A DNA stretch of 17,486 nt from CAYRMV01 sp964425255 (lineage in GTDB: Bacteria > Bacteroidota > Bacteroidia > Flavobacteriales_D > Crocinitomicaceae), in NCBI GenBank assembly GCA_964425255.1, contig CAYRMV010000067.1, forward strand, positions 1 to 17,486, read 5' to 3'. The notes under the pieces are model-generated. The model did no database searches. It saw only the letters and a program-made list of their open reading frames with translations, and was not told the DNA's origin. The translations under genes and the position numbers were made by a program. Below, piece after piece: positions 1 through 7,264 of this stretch. Each line of letters opens with the position of its first letter. Positions within the stretch are counted from its first letter, which is position 1.

Positions 1-128
1 GACTTCCCAAATTCATTCATGATACGTTGAAATTCTTTGGCAAATTTTTCCCGATTATTGGGGAAAGACTGAGCCATGAGCATGTTCGACATCAAACATA
101 CAACCAACCATAAACCAACATTTTTCAT
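1..128 (-). CDS. Secreted protein of unknown function, N-terminal fragment
   Basis: This is a partial gene whose 3' part lies outside the window; 42 codons are visible. Translation from the ATG at 128 gives MKNVGLWLVV, then a hydrophobic stretch ending LMAQ, a typical Bacteroidota signal peptide with likely cleavage before Gln20. The mature start is polar and helical-looking (NNREKFAKEFQ). It lies 59 bp downstream of prmA on the same strand and may be the last gene of that cluster or a separate unit. I do not recognise the family. The start and export signal are well supported; no function can be given. Confidence 0.7.
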   Translation of the reverse strand, partial: MKNVGLWLVVCLMSNMLMAQSFPNNREKFAKEFQRIMNEFGK

Positions 129-156
129 GTTTTTTTATCTTATTAAATTATGTAAT

Positions 157-172
157 TTCGGATTTCTCCGAA
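157..172 (-). terminator. Weak stem-loop after prmA
   Basis: A perfect 6-bp stem (TTCGGA/TCCGAA) with a 4-nt loop starts about 15 nt after the prmA stop codon. No U-tract follows on either strand, so it is at best a weak terminator or an RNA-stabilising 3' hairpin between prmA and the partial downstream gene. Confidence 0.3.
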
Positions 173-187
173 CTGAATTTATTGAAA

Positions 188-1027
188 TTAAACGCGTTTC
201 AGCTCAATAGCTGCCCACGTTTCTTTTTCCAAATGGCGTACTTTTTCGAGTCCTAAAGGTCGAGCAAAATCAACTAATTCATCAACATCGGACACAAAAA
301 ATCCACTTAAAAGTAAGGTTCCTCCTTGAATTAAACAAGTTGCGTAGTGAGATAAATGCGCTTTTAACACATTTTTGTTTATGTTCGCTAAAATCAAACC
401 AAATTGTTTTCTAGCTACCAAGTCAATATCGCCACACAAAGCGGTGATGTTCGTGCATTGATTTCTCGCTGCATTTTCAATCGTGTTTTCGACTGACCAA
501 TCTTCGATATCAATGGCTAAAATTTCTTTTGCTCCTCGCTTTTCGGCCAAAATTGCCAAAACACCCGTTCCTGTACCCATATCTAAAACTCGATCTGGAA
601 CTGTTTCCATTTCTAACAAGGCTTTCGACATCATCCAAGTTGTCTGGTGATGCCCTGTACCGAACGACATTTGCGGCTGAATGATGATGGGCATTCCTCT
701 CACAAGTTCTTGATCGTGAAAAGGAGCCAAAATAGTTAGTTGATCTTCTACAAAAACAGGTTGAAAATCGGCTTCCCAAACAGCATTCCAGTTTTGATGT
801 GGAATGAGTGTTTGCGTCCAAGTAACGGTCACTTCTTCCATTTCGTTTGCCAACAAAGTTTCCGTTTGAACTTGGTTTAAATCCACTTGATCTGCTGGTC
901 CATACGCTTGAATTCCTGTTTCAGTATCGACAAAACTATCGAAACCCAATTCAGCCAATTGCGACACAGCTATTTCTGCCCACGGATTTCGTGGTGTAAA
1001 ATCTACCGTTAATTCGATGTAATCCAT
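188..1027 (-). CDS. prmA: Ribosomal protein L11 methyltransferase
   Basis: PrmA is a cytosolic SAM-dependent enzyme that trimethylates amino groups of ribosomal protein L11. The 279-residue protein has an N-terminal substrate-recognition region (about 1-95), the family segment PQMSFGTGHHQTT (118-130), SAM motif I DMGTGTG (149-155), an acidic residue at the end of strand 2 (AIDIED, 171-176), and LANINKNVL (213-221) as the catalytic-side motif. Length and motif order are normal for the family. The start codon directly follows the tpiA stop codon with no spacer, so translation is probably coupled to tpiA. Confidence 0.96.
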   Translation of the reverse strand: MDYIELTVDFTPRNPWAEIAVSQLAELGFDSFVDTETGIQAYGPADQVDLNQVQTETLLANEMEEVTVTWTQTLIPHQNWNAVWEADFQPVFVEDQLTILAPFHDQELVRGMPIIIQPQMSFGTGHHQTTWMMSKALLEMETVPDRVLDMGTGTGVLAILAEKRGAKEILAIDIEDWSVENTIENAARNQCTNITALCGDIDLVARKQFGLILANINKNVLKAHLSHYATCLIQGGTLLLSGFFVSDVDELVDFARPLGLEKVRHLEKETWAAIELKRV

Positions 1028-1771
1028 TTAATATGAGTTAGCGATCGTACAAAAATCAGAGGCAACCAAGGAAGCGCCTCCAATCAATCCACCATCGACA
1101 TCCGGACAAGCAAATAACTCAGAAGCATTCGAAGGGTTACAACTTCCACCGTATAAAATGGAAATTTTTTGTGCAACTTCTTCTCCATATTTTTTTGCAA
1201 GAACCAAACGAATGTATGCATGCATATCTTGCGCTTGTTGCGAACTCGCTGTTTTTCCTGTTCCGATGGCCCAAATTGGTTCATAAGCGATCACCACTTG
1301 CACAATAGCATCCGAGGAAAGATGAAACAAACTTTCCTCAATTTGAGTTTCAACAAAAGCATTTTGCGATTCTGCTTCCCGAATTTCGAGTGGTTCACCA
1401 CAACAAAACACAGGAATCAAACCATGTTGTAAGGCTGCATCTACTTTTTCTTTGAGAAATGCGTTGGACTCAAAAAAATACATTCTTCGTTCTGAATGAC
1501 CAATCAAAGCGTAACTTGATCCAATTTCTTTGGCTTGCGTTACAGAAATTTCACCCGTAAAAGCTCCTTTTTCTTTCGGATGGAAATTTTGTATTCCAAG
1601 GGAAATAGTCGGAAAACGTTCCTGCAAAGCATCTAGATACAAAGCGGGAGAAAAAACAATCAGTTTGACATCTGAAGGAACTTCATTTTGTTGAATATCA
1701 TCGACTAAGCGAATCGCTTCCTCTTTCGATAAATTCATTTTCCAATTTCCGGCAACAATTTTTTGACGCAT
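1028..1771 (-). CDS. tpiA: Triosephosphate isomerase
   Basis: This glycolytic and gluconeogenic enzyme interconverts dihydroxyacetone phosphate and glyceraldehyde 3-phosphate in the cytosol. I chose the ATG at 1771, giving 247 residues, because the protein then begins MRQKIVAGNWKMN with the family's N-terminal strand; an upstream in-frame ATG at 1804 would add 11 residues overlapping the end of the preceding gene. Catalytic residues are visible: Lys11 in GNWKMN, His92 in IGHSERR and Glu164 in AYEPIWAIGTGKTA, which also contains flexible loop 6. The phosphate-binding YGGS and GLIGGAS follow. The gene starts 2 bp after the DoxX-family gene and abuts prmA, so it is mid-operon. Confidence 0.97.
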   Translation of the reverse strand: MRQKIVAGNWKMNLSKEEAIRLVDDIQQNEVPSDVKLIVFSPALYLDALQERFPTISLGIQNFHPKEKGAFTGEISVTQAKEIGSSYALIGHSERRMYFFESNAFLKEKVDAALQHGLIPVFCCGEPLEIREAESQNAFVETQIEESLFHLSSDAIVQVVIAYEPIWAIGTGKTASSQQAQDMHAYIRLVLAKKYGEEVAQKISILYGGSCNPSNASELFACPDVDGGLIGGASLVASDFCTIANSY

Positions 1772-1773
1772 GT

Positions 1774-3660
1774 TTATTTTGATAAAACGTGTTTTTGAAT
1801 CCAATTGAATGAAGGCAAAGATCGATGTGGATACTTCCCTTTCACAACTCCTTTTTGAACAATCATCAAAGATGGGTTGGAGCGAGCAACTGCTTTCAAC
1901 TCCGTCGGATCATTCGTAAATACAGCTATATCAAATTGGTGTTTCTTTCTCCAAGCATCAATGTCTTCACGCGATGCACTTGTGACCATAACAAATGGAA
2001 TTTTGCGTGCTTTCGCTTTGTGATATAAATCTTTGATATCATTGATTTTCGAAAAATCAGCTGAAAGTAAATCCTTTGAAAATAAAATGAAAATGGTTGG
2101 CGCTTCTATTATGTAATCGCGAATCGATAACTCACTCAAGTTTGGATCGTTGATTTCTGTTTCTTTCACAAAACGATACGAAGTTGTATCATAATCATCA
2201 GTATTGTATTCATCTGCAAGCACTTCTATTTCAACTTCATTGGCTTTATCAAACAAAACAACTCCTGGAACTCGACTGTTTGATAATTTGTCTTTGATTG
2301 CTTTGATTTTCAACTCAGCTTGGGAAACATCAGTCAACTGAATCATCGGATCAAATTGTTGGGTGATGGATGGCAAACGTGTTGGAATGACCTCTTTGGT
2401 AATCATCGTATCGTATTTCCACGTATCGGTTTTTTCCCAAATTTTAGAATCGATGTATACCTTTCCACTTCCATCAAATTCTTTCGTCGAGCCATTTTTC
2501 AAATTCTTATAAACCAACATATTCACATATTTCCCTTCAATTCCATCGTTCATCTTTTCTTTTAAGTTGGACCCAACGGCATACGGTCGGTAATCTTTCA
2601 CAGGTTCATACATCAAAACATAACTTGTCAGAACAAAGGACAAAATGGTTACAATCAATGCGCTTCCCCAATAATTTCCCAGAAAACGTCCTCCGGCACG
2701 CAAAATCCAAAGTGCTCCGAGCAGAGAAACTAAGCCAAAAACGACAGGGAAATACCACCCAAAAATGAAACTGAAAAACGTAATGAAAATCATCGAAATC
2801 GGGAGAATATAAGTATTATCTTTCGCTGTGTTTGGTGTAATTTTTCGTTGTGCTACAAAAATCCAAATCACCAAATAAAGCAAAACAATGTCTTTCCACA
2901 AGGATTCTTTTGGCGTCAAAGAACGACCAACCGAACCTTTCATCGCATCTCCAAAACAGCCACAATCGGTAACACATTGCGGTTGCTTCAGTTCGTCAAT
3001 TACTAATTCTCCATTCGATTTTGAAACGATTTTCAAGTCTTTGTTGGTTTTCGCTTCATCCATCTTTGTTTTTGCCAACTCTGTATTTAATCCATACGTA
3101 TCGCGGTCTACAAACTTTTTGGTTGAATCACAATTCGCTGTATGCCAAGTTAAAAAGGTAAAAAACAACATCATTCCCATCAACAACCAAGAAACGGTTT
3201 TGATTTTCCCTCCTATGAGAACCAAAACACCTAAAACAATCTCTGCAATGCAAATGATTACGCTCAAAACGAGTGCCCATTCAATTAAAAATTCAAGCGA
3301 AAAACCAGGTGCTCCAAACCATTCTTTGATTCGGAAAGCCAAGGCTCCGTCTTCAAAATACTCTTCTAATTTGTAGCTAAAACCCAGAGGATCATTCGTT
3401 TTGATCAAACCAGAAACGATGAATAGTCCTCCGACCAAGACACGTGCAACAGTTGCCATAAACAAACGTCCTTTTAACACAATAAGACCAGCTGTACTTA
3501 GTCCCATCAAGCCAAACCCAATGCCTGCATACAACCATTTGCTTTCTTCAAATGCATCGTGAAAACCGATGGTAACAAAGGTTAGACCAGTCAAATTGAC
3601 GAGGATAAAAAGTAGATTAAACACGAACGATTGTCCAGAAATAGTATTCGTTTTCTTCAT
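1774..3660 (-). CDS. DoxX-like BT_3928-family inner-membrane protein with thioredoxin-like C-terminus
   Basis: This 628-residue membrane protein has about nine predicted transmembrane segments (roughly 12-32, 43-62, 68-86, 124-150, 155-172, 257-270, 284-300, 303-320, 333-350). The DoxX-like part is around 65-175. A Cys cluster QCVTDCGCFG (Cys229, 233, 235; plus Cys177) lies in a soluble loop and is typical of the BT_3928 family of Bacteroidota. The last ~280 residues are soluble, and 515-628 reads like a thioredoxin fold (IFILFSKDLL, PFVMVTS, IAVFTND, PSLMIVQKGVVKGKY) without a CXXC motif. It lies 2 bp from both neighbours, in an operon with DUF1599 and tpiA. Molecular function is unknown; a redox or envelope role is inference from the Cys loop and fold. 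Confidence 0.85.
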   Translation of the reverse strand: MKKTNTISGQSFVFNLLFILVNLTGLTFVTIGFHDAFEESKWLYAGIGFGLMGLSTAGLIVLKGRLFMATVARVLVGGLFIVSGLIKTNDPLGFSYKLEEYFEDGALAFRIKEWFGAPGFSLEFLIEWALVLSVIICIAEIVLGVLVLIGGKIKTVSWLLMGMMLFFTFLTWHTANCDSTKKFVDRDTYGLNTELAKTKMDEAKTNKDLKIVSKSNGELVIDELKQPQCVTDCGCFGDAMKGSVGRSLTPKESLWKDIVLLYLVIWIFVAQRKITPNTAKDNTYILPISMIFITFFSFIFGWYFPVVFGLVSLLGALWILRAGGRFLGNYWGSALIVTILSFVLTSYVLMYEPVKDYRPYAVGSNLKEKMNDGIEGKYVNMLVYKNLKNGSTKEFDGSGKVYIDSKIWEKTDTWKYDTMITKEVIPTRLPSITQQFDPMIQLTDVSQAELKIKAIKDKLSNSRVPGVVLFDKANEVEIEVLADEYNTDDYDTTSYRFVKETEINDPNLSELSIRDYIIEAPTIFILFSKDLLSADFSKINDIKDLYHKAKARKIPFVMVTSASREDIDAWRKKHQFDIAVFTNDPTELKAVARSNPSLMIVQKGVVKGKYPHRSLPSFNWIQKHVLSK

Positions 3661-3662
3661 AA

Positions 3663-4202
3663 TTATTTGGATGAAAGGTGTATTAATGCAAAAATGGAAT
3701 AGTTGAGCATGTCGAAGTAGTTGGCGTCTATTCCTTCGCTAATCAAGGTTTTCCCTTTGTTGTCTTCAATTTGTTTGACGCGAAGTAATTTCATTAAAAT
3801 CAGATCCGTTAATGAACTTACACGCATGTCGCGCCACGCTTCACCGTAATCGTGATTTTTCCGTAGCATCAGGTGAAATGCTTCATCTGCATATTTTTCA
3901 TACAGTCGAACAGCCTCATTTTCTTGCAGTTCCAAGTCTGTATTGTCTTGTTCCAACAATTGAATCAAAGCCATGATGCAATAGTTGACAATCGCACGGA
4001 ATTCATCTTCAATCCCTTCCCCTACTTTGCTCACACCTGTTTCTTGTAGTGTTCGAATACGTTGCGCTTTGATAAAAATTTGATCCGTCAGCGAACTAGG
4101 ACGAAGTATACGCCAAGCAGTGCCGTAATCATGCGTTTTTTTCTTAAAAATATCGCGACAACTTGCTAGCTCTTTCGTATATTGTTCCGATGTTTGTGTC
4201 AT
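3663..4202 (-). CDS. DUF1599 protein with two tandem domain copies
   Basis: The 179-residue protein is a duplication of one ~70-residue domain (DUF1599, also called nucleotide modification associated domain 1). Copy 1 covers about 13-83 and copy 2 about 104-176. Both carry K-x-H-D-Y-G-x-A-W-R followed by SSLTD, then a charged helix, a GEGI or SEGI motif, and a hydrophobic ending (IVNYCIMALIQL, MLNYSIFALIHL). The start at 4202 (MTQTSEQYTK) is preferred over an upstream ATG at 4259 that would run through the divergent folP start. It is the first gene of the minus-strand cluster with DoxX, tpiA and prmA. The biochemical role is not established. Confidence 0.85.
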   Translation of the reverse strand: MTQTSEQYTKELASCRDIFKKKTHDYGTAWRILRPSSLTDQIFIKAQRIRTLQETGVSKVGEGIEDEFRAIVNYCIMALIQLLEQDNTDLELQENEAVRLYEKYADEAFHLMLRKNHDYGEAWRDMRVSSLTDLILMKLLRVKQIEDNKGKTLISEGIDANYFDMLNYSIFALIHLSSK

Positions 4203-4223
4203 TCTCGAGTAAGATTGTACAAA

Positions 4224-5081
4224 ATGAGCGTTGAAGATAGTTATTTTTCGGTGAAACATACCATACGTGTAGGTGATAAATTATTGTTAATGAATGAACC
4301 TTGGGTGATGGGAATCATCAATTGTACGCCCGATTCATTTTACGAAAACAGTCGTTATCAGAATCTTAACTCAATTTTAGAAGTTGCTCGAAAACAAATT
4401 TCCGAAGGAGCAAAAATCCTTGATTTGGGTGGTTATTCGAGTCGGCCGGGGGCTAAATCGGTTTCAATCGAAGAAGAAATTGCTCGAACAGCACCTTCCA
4501 TTCAAGCCATACGCGCCGAATTTCCAGAAATAATGATCAGTATTGATACCTTTCGATCCGAAGTGGCGGAAGCAGCCATTCAAGCGGGAGCAAACATAAT
4601 CAACGACATCAGTGGAGGCGAAATCGATCCGAAAATTTGGGAAATTGCCGCCAAATACCAATGTCCTTACATCCTCATGCACATGCGTGGAACTCCAGAA
4701 ACCATGCAAACACTTACGGATTATACTCACTTATTCAATGACATCGTTTTGTATTTTTCCACAAAAATTGCTCAATTGCATGCTATTGGTGTAAAAGACA
4801 TTCTTTTGGATCCAGGATTTGGATTTGCTAAAACAGTGGAACAAAACTACACACTTCTTCACGCGCTATCCGATTTCAAATTCCTCCAGAAACCACTTTT
4901 AGTAGGGATTTCCCGAAAATCGATGATCTACAAAAAACTGGATATTACTCCGCATGAAGCTCTCAACGGAACAACTGTTTTAAACACGCTTGCACTACAA
5001 AAAGGCGCATCCATTTTACGTGTTCACGATGTGAAAGAAGCCGTTGAAGCTATTCGATTGACGCAAATGGTTGGGAAGTAG
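4224..5081 (+). CDS. folP: Dihydropteroate synthase
   Basis: DHPS condenses p-aminobenzoate with the pterin pyrophosphate in folate synthesis and is the sulfonamide target. From the ATG at 4224 the protein has 285 residues. Family motifs appear in order: VMGIINCTPDSFY (28-40, metal/pyrophosphate-binding Asn33), DLGGYSSRPGA (67-77), SIDTFR (106-111, Asp108), NDISGG (127-132), LLDPGFGFAKT (194-204, Asp196), GISRKS (228-233) and RVHDV (266-270). An upstream TTG at 4182 would overlap the divergent DUF1599 gene and is rejected. Only 21 bp separate the two start codons, so the promoters must overlap each other's 5' ends. I found no convincing -7 element; TAAGATTG at 4210-4217 is one base off consensus. 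Confidence 0.96.
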   Translation: MSVEDSYFSVKHTIRVGDKLLLMNEPWVMGIINCTPDSFYENSRYQNLNSILEVARKQISEGAKILDLGGYSSRPGAKSVSIEEEIARTAPSIQAIRAEFPEIMISIDTFRSEVAEAAIQAGANIINDISGGEIDPKIWEIAAKYQCPYILMHMRGTPETMQTLTDYTHLFNDIVLYFSTKIAQLHAIGVKDILLDPGFGFAKTVEQNYTLLHALSDFKFLQKPLLVGISRKSMIYKKLDITPHEALNGTTVLNTLALQKGASILRVHDVKEAVEAIRLTQMVGK

Positions 5082-5210
5082 ATTTGGTTAGATTCTAACT
5101 TCTCCCGAATGTATTGATTTTGATTGGCTCTGATTAAGATGCATTGATTTTTTATCCGAGTTGGTGAGTGGAAAAGATTAGGTTATTTTTAATGAACCTA
5201 AATTCAAAAG

Positions 5211-5241
5211 TTGAATAAGTTGTCAATTCTTGTTATATTTA
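5211..5241 (+). promoter_or_regulatory. Candidate Bacteroidota-type promoter before the DUF1016 fragment
   Basis: TTG at 5211-5213, a 20-nt spacer and TATATTTA at 5234-5241 resemble TTG-N17-23-TAnnTTTG, with the last G replaced by A. The ATG at 5266 lies 24 nt downstream. The region is very AT-rich, so a chance match is possible. The rest of 5082-5265 shows no gene and no terminator with a U-tract. Confidence 0.3.
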
Positions 5242-5265
5242 GATTATACTTCAAGATAATGTTTA

Positions 5266-5655
5266 ATGTATTTAGATCATCTTGTACATCAAATTCAACT
5301 GATTGATTCGAATCTTTCTGCTCAAGCCAATAAAGCTGTCAATCAATTGTTAACCATTAGAAATTGGTTAATTGGTTTTTACATTGTAGAATTTGAACAG
5401 AATGGTGAAGAACGTGCAACTTACGGAAGTCGTTTGCTGGAAACTATTGCTGAAAAACTGAAAGAGAATAAAACCAAAGGATTTTCATACAGAAACTTAA
5501 ACCTTAACAGAGAGTTTTATCAATCTTATCCAAAGATTCTGCATTCAGTGACTGCAGAATTGCAAAACGCTTCAAACAAGTTTCTTCAGTCACCGTCTGA
5601 TGAATTGAATAAACAACTTAAAAAAAATCCTTGGATTCGAATCACATTCCATTAA
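5266..5655 (+). pseudogene. Truncated YhcG/DUF1016 N-terminal domain
   Basis: The 129-residue product matches the N-terminal DUF1016 domain of YhcG-type PDDEXK nuclease proteins: NQLLTIRNWLIGFYIVEFEQ (26-45), then ATYGSRLLETIAEKL (51-65), then GFSYRNLNLNREFYQSYPKI (72-91). Full-length family members run to roughly 340 residues and carry a C-terminal PDDEXK nuclease domain, which is missing. After residue ~108 the sequence leaves the family pattern and stops, overlapping the convergent D-cysteine desulfhydrase-like gene by 4 bp. A domain-only functional protein is possible, but a remnant of a transferred gene is more likely. It sits where cdaA often follows folP in Bacteroidota. Confidence 0.65.
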
Positions 5656-6611
5656 TCTCCTACCCCATACCACTCCAAGCCTTCTTTCTCCGCTATTTGT
5701 TTTCCGCCTTGTAATCCGCCAGTGTGGACAAAAAGAATGGTTTGGTGATCGTACATCGGATTTTCGAGTTCCTTCAACATGCCGAAAAATGCTTTTCCCG
5801 TGTAAATCGGATCAAGTGGCAAGGCATATTGTTCGTTCATTTGTTGCATGAAAGTTAACAGTTCTGGGGTGTATTGCGCATAACCACCGAAATGATAAGC
5901 AGCGTGAACGATTGTCTCATCTACGATTTCTTGTGTGATTTCATCATCCATGTAAAACCAACGAAGCAATTGGAACATTTCCTTGTGTGAATCAAAGCCT
6001 TTCAACACAGGGATCACATGGAATTGAGTGGATGCAGGTTTGGCAGAAAGTAAACCACAACTGGTTGTTGTTGTACCTTGAGCAACAAAAGCATGGTCGA
6101 TTTTTTCAGGAATTTCGCGCCAAATTTCTTGGCAACCAATCAAACCGTAATAGTTGGCTCCACCTTCTGGAATGGCAAAATAAGCAGGTTGATCCATTTT
6201 GAGTTCATCGATAAATTGCTTGTCGTTGCGCAAACTGTAATCCATGCGGGAAAGAAAAATCAGCTTCATCTCGAGGTTGTGACAAGCTTGTAAAGTGTCA
6301 TTGGATTGGGGAGTTAATTCTTCGCCCCGAACAAAACCGATACACGGAATACCCGCTTCCCGACAAGCAAAAGCGGTTGCCACCAAATGATTGGAAAAAG
6401 CGCCTCCAAAAGTAAAAACACCTGCTGATTTTTTGTGAAAAGCTTGTTCGAGGTTGTATTTCAACTTGCGCCACTTGTTTCCCGAAACAAACGGATGAAT
6501 CAAATCATCGCGTTTGACCAACAAGCGAATTCCCCGTTCCACCAAATGCGGGATTTGTAGCTCTTGCAAGATCGATTTTTCGGTTGAAAACAAATCACTT
6601 TTCCATTCCAT
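5652..6611 (-). CDS. PLP-dependent D-cysteine desulfhydrase / ACC deaminase-like enzyme
   Basis: This 319-residue cytosolic protein belongs to the fold-type II PLP enzyme group of 1-aminocyclopropane-1-carboxylate deaminase and D-cysteine desulfhydrase. The PLP lysine is Lys46 in SGNKWRKLKYNL; FGGAFSNHLVATA (68-80) binds substrate and cofactor; IPEGGANYYG (147-156), AQGTTTTSCG (177-186) and DPIYTGKAFFGM (267-278) are conserved blocks, and FVHTGGLQG (294-302) closes the PLP phosphate site. Which substrate it uses cannot be told from sequence; D-cysteine-type breakdown to pyruvate, ammonia and sulfide is the more usual reading in bacteria. It diverges from the DUF5522 gene, and a -7-like element ends 4 nt before its ATG. 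Confidence 0.9.
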   Translation of the reverse strand: MEWKSDLFSTEKSILQELQIPHLVERGIRLLVKRDDLIHPFVSGNKWRKLKYNLEQAFHKKSAGVFTFGGAFSNHLVATAFACREAGIPCIGFVRGEELTPQSNDTLQACHNLEMKLIFLSRMDYSLRNDKQFIDELKMDQPAYFAIPEGGANYYGLIGCQEIWREIPEKIDHAFVAQGTTTTSCGLLSAKPASTQFHVIPVLKGFDSHKEMFQLLRWFYMDDEITQEIVDETIVHAAYHFGGYAQYTPELLTFMQQMNEQYALPLDPIYTGKAFFGMLKELENPMYDHQTILFVHTGGLQGGKQIAEKEGLEWYGVGD

Positions 6612-6615
6612 GTCA

Positions 6616-6623
6616 CAAAGATG
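6616..6623 (-). promoter_or_regulatory. -7 element of the D-cysteine desulfhydrase-like gene
   Basis: CATCTTTG on the minus strand matches TAnnTTTG at all but the first position and ends exactly 4 nt before the ATG at 6611. Transcription would start at or within a few bases of the start codon. No clear -33 TTG was seen at the usual distance. Confidence 0.45.
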
Positions 6624-6640
6624 TTAAAAAATCCAAGGTT

Positions 6641-6673
6641 TTGAACGGATTTTTCCTCGAATATCTACCTTTG
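6641..6673 (+). promoter_or_regulatory. Promoter of the DUF5522 gene
   Basis: TTG at 6641-6643, a 22-nt spacer and a perfect TACCTTTG at 6666-6673 fit the Flavobacterium consensus TTG-N17-23-TAnnTTTG. The element ends 4 nt before the ATG at 6678, predicting a leaderless or nearly leaderless mRNA. Confidence 0.65.
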
Positions 6674-6677
6674 CATC

Positions 6678-6878
6678 ATGAGCGATTCTATGAGTGGATT
6701 TTCAAAACGAGGACAACTGGATTCAGAGGATTTTTACCTCAATGAAAAAGGATTTATCGTTTTTACAGAAAAATATCACCTTAAGCGAGGTTATTGTTGC
6801 CGGAGTGGTTGCAAGCATTGTCCGTATGGGTACGATAAAAAAACGGATCGTTTTTCGAAAAAATTAGGTGAGGAATAG
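6678..6878 (+). CDS. DUF5522 small cysteine-rich protein
   Basis: The 66-residue protein matches the DUF5522 family: FYLNEKGFIVFTEKYHLKRG (19-38) followed by a four-Cys cluster Y-C-C-x-S-G-C-K-H-C-P-Y (39-50). The CC-x3-C-x2-C spacing suggests a small metal-binding site, but no function is known to me. A basic tail follows. The promoter -7 element placed just before it supports the ATG at 6678; Met5 is a possible alternative start. It stands alone: the upstream gene is divergent and the downstream 480 bp hold no intact gene. Confidence 0.85.
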   Translation: MSDSMSGFSKRGQLDSEDFYLNEKGFIVFTEKYHLKRGYCCRSGCKHCPYGYDKKTDRFSKKLGEE

Positions 6879-6886
6879 TGAATTGA

Positions 6887-6920
6887 TTTAAAATCGATTA
6901 CTTTGATTTCTGATTTTAAA
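6887..6920 (+). repeat. Inverted repeat downstream of the DUF5522 gene
   Basis: TTTAAAATC (6887-6895) and GATTTTAAA (6912-6920) are perfect reverse complements around a 16-nt loop, 8 bp after the DUF5522 stop codon. The stem is AT-rich and lacks a U-tract, so it may be a weak terminator or mRNA 3' hairpin, or chance in AT-rich DNA. Confidence 0.35.
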
Positions 6921-6927
6921 ACCACCC

Positions 6928-7118
6928 TTAATCCAATTCGATTACTTTCAAATTAGCGACATCATAATCGTTTAAAATTTCGTTCAAAAGACTTTTAAAA
7001 AAATCTGACTTAACGAGTAAAATTGATTTAAAAATTTCAATCGATTGTTGGGAGTTAATTCGTTTGATTTTTCTGAATCACGAAAAAAATCCATGAAATC
7101 TTCTCTCGTTATTTTAAT
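6928..7118 (-). pseudogene. Possible frameshifted gene remnant
   Basis: Reading the minus strand, the frame after a stop at 7119-7121 gives IKITREDFMDFFRDSE. Around a run of A's near 7073 another frame continues with INSQQSIEIF, later FKSLLNEILNDYD and VANLKVIELD, then stops at 6928. The second frame is open for 49 codons (6931-7077) but has no ATG. Joined by a +/-1 shift, the two would give a plausible acidic/basic C-terminal protein fragment. No family is recognised. AT-rich random sequence could also produce this, so it is a weak call. Confidence 0.25.
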
Positions 7119-7148
7119 TTAATTTCCATTTTGCTTGTCCATTTTGCG

Positions 7149-7264
7149 TTAGGGATTGAAGTGGAAATCCTTTTGTGAGGAACGAAAAAAAGATTGAAAC
7201 GAAAAGCCCGACCCGAGCAAAAGCAACGAGGAATACGAAGTGCTTTGCGGTGGTAACGCCCTAA
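7149..7264 (+). ncRNA. Structured intergenic element, flavobacterial type
   Basis: The ends TTAGGG (7149-7154) and CCCTAA (7259-7264) pair; GCGTT (7146-7150) and AACGC (7255-7259) give an alternative closing stem. Inside are a hairpin of AATCCTTTT (7166-7174) with the A-run and GATT (7187-7195), an unpaired-looking core AGCCCGACCC (7205-7214), and a second hairpin of GCAAAAGCA (7217-7225) with TGCTTTGC (7241-7248). From memory, GGGATTGAAG and GCCCGACCC recur between genes in many flavobacterial genomes; it may belong to the Flavo-1 RNA family in Rfam, but I could not check. It encodes no protein. The strand is chosen by that remembered consensus. Confidence 0.5.

Noticed and set aside
2888..3376. 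A 162-codon plus-strand open frame
   Set aside because: It is entirely antisense to the DoxX/BT_3928-type gene, which has clear membrane segments and the Cys motif in its own frame.
4182..4223. TTG at 4182 as an upstream start for folP
   Set aside because: It would extend folP into the divergent DUF1599 coding region and adds residues not seen at DHPS N-termini.
5092..5104. GTTAG-ATT-CTAAC hairpin just after folP as a terminator
   Set aside because: The stem is only 5 bp with a 3-nt loop and no U-tract follows.
6894..6948. 11-bp direct repeat TCGATTACTTT (6894-6904 and 6938-6948) as a target-site duplication
   Set aside because: Only 33 bp separate the copies, there is no mobile-element content between them, and AT-rich DNA makes such repeats common.
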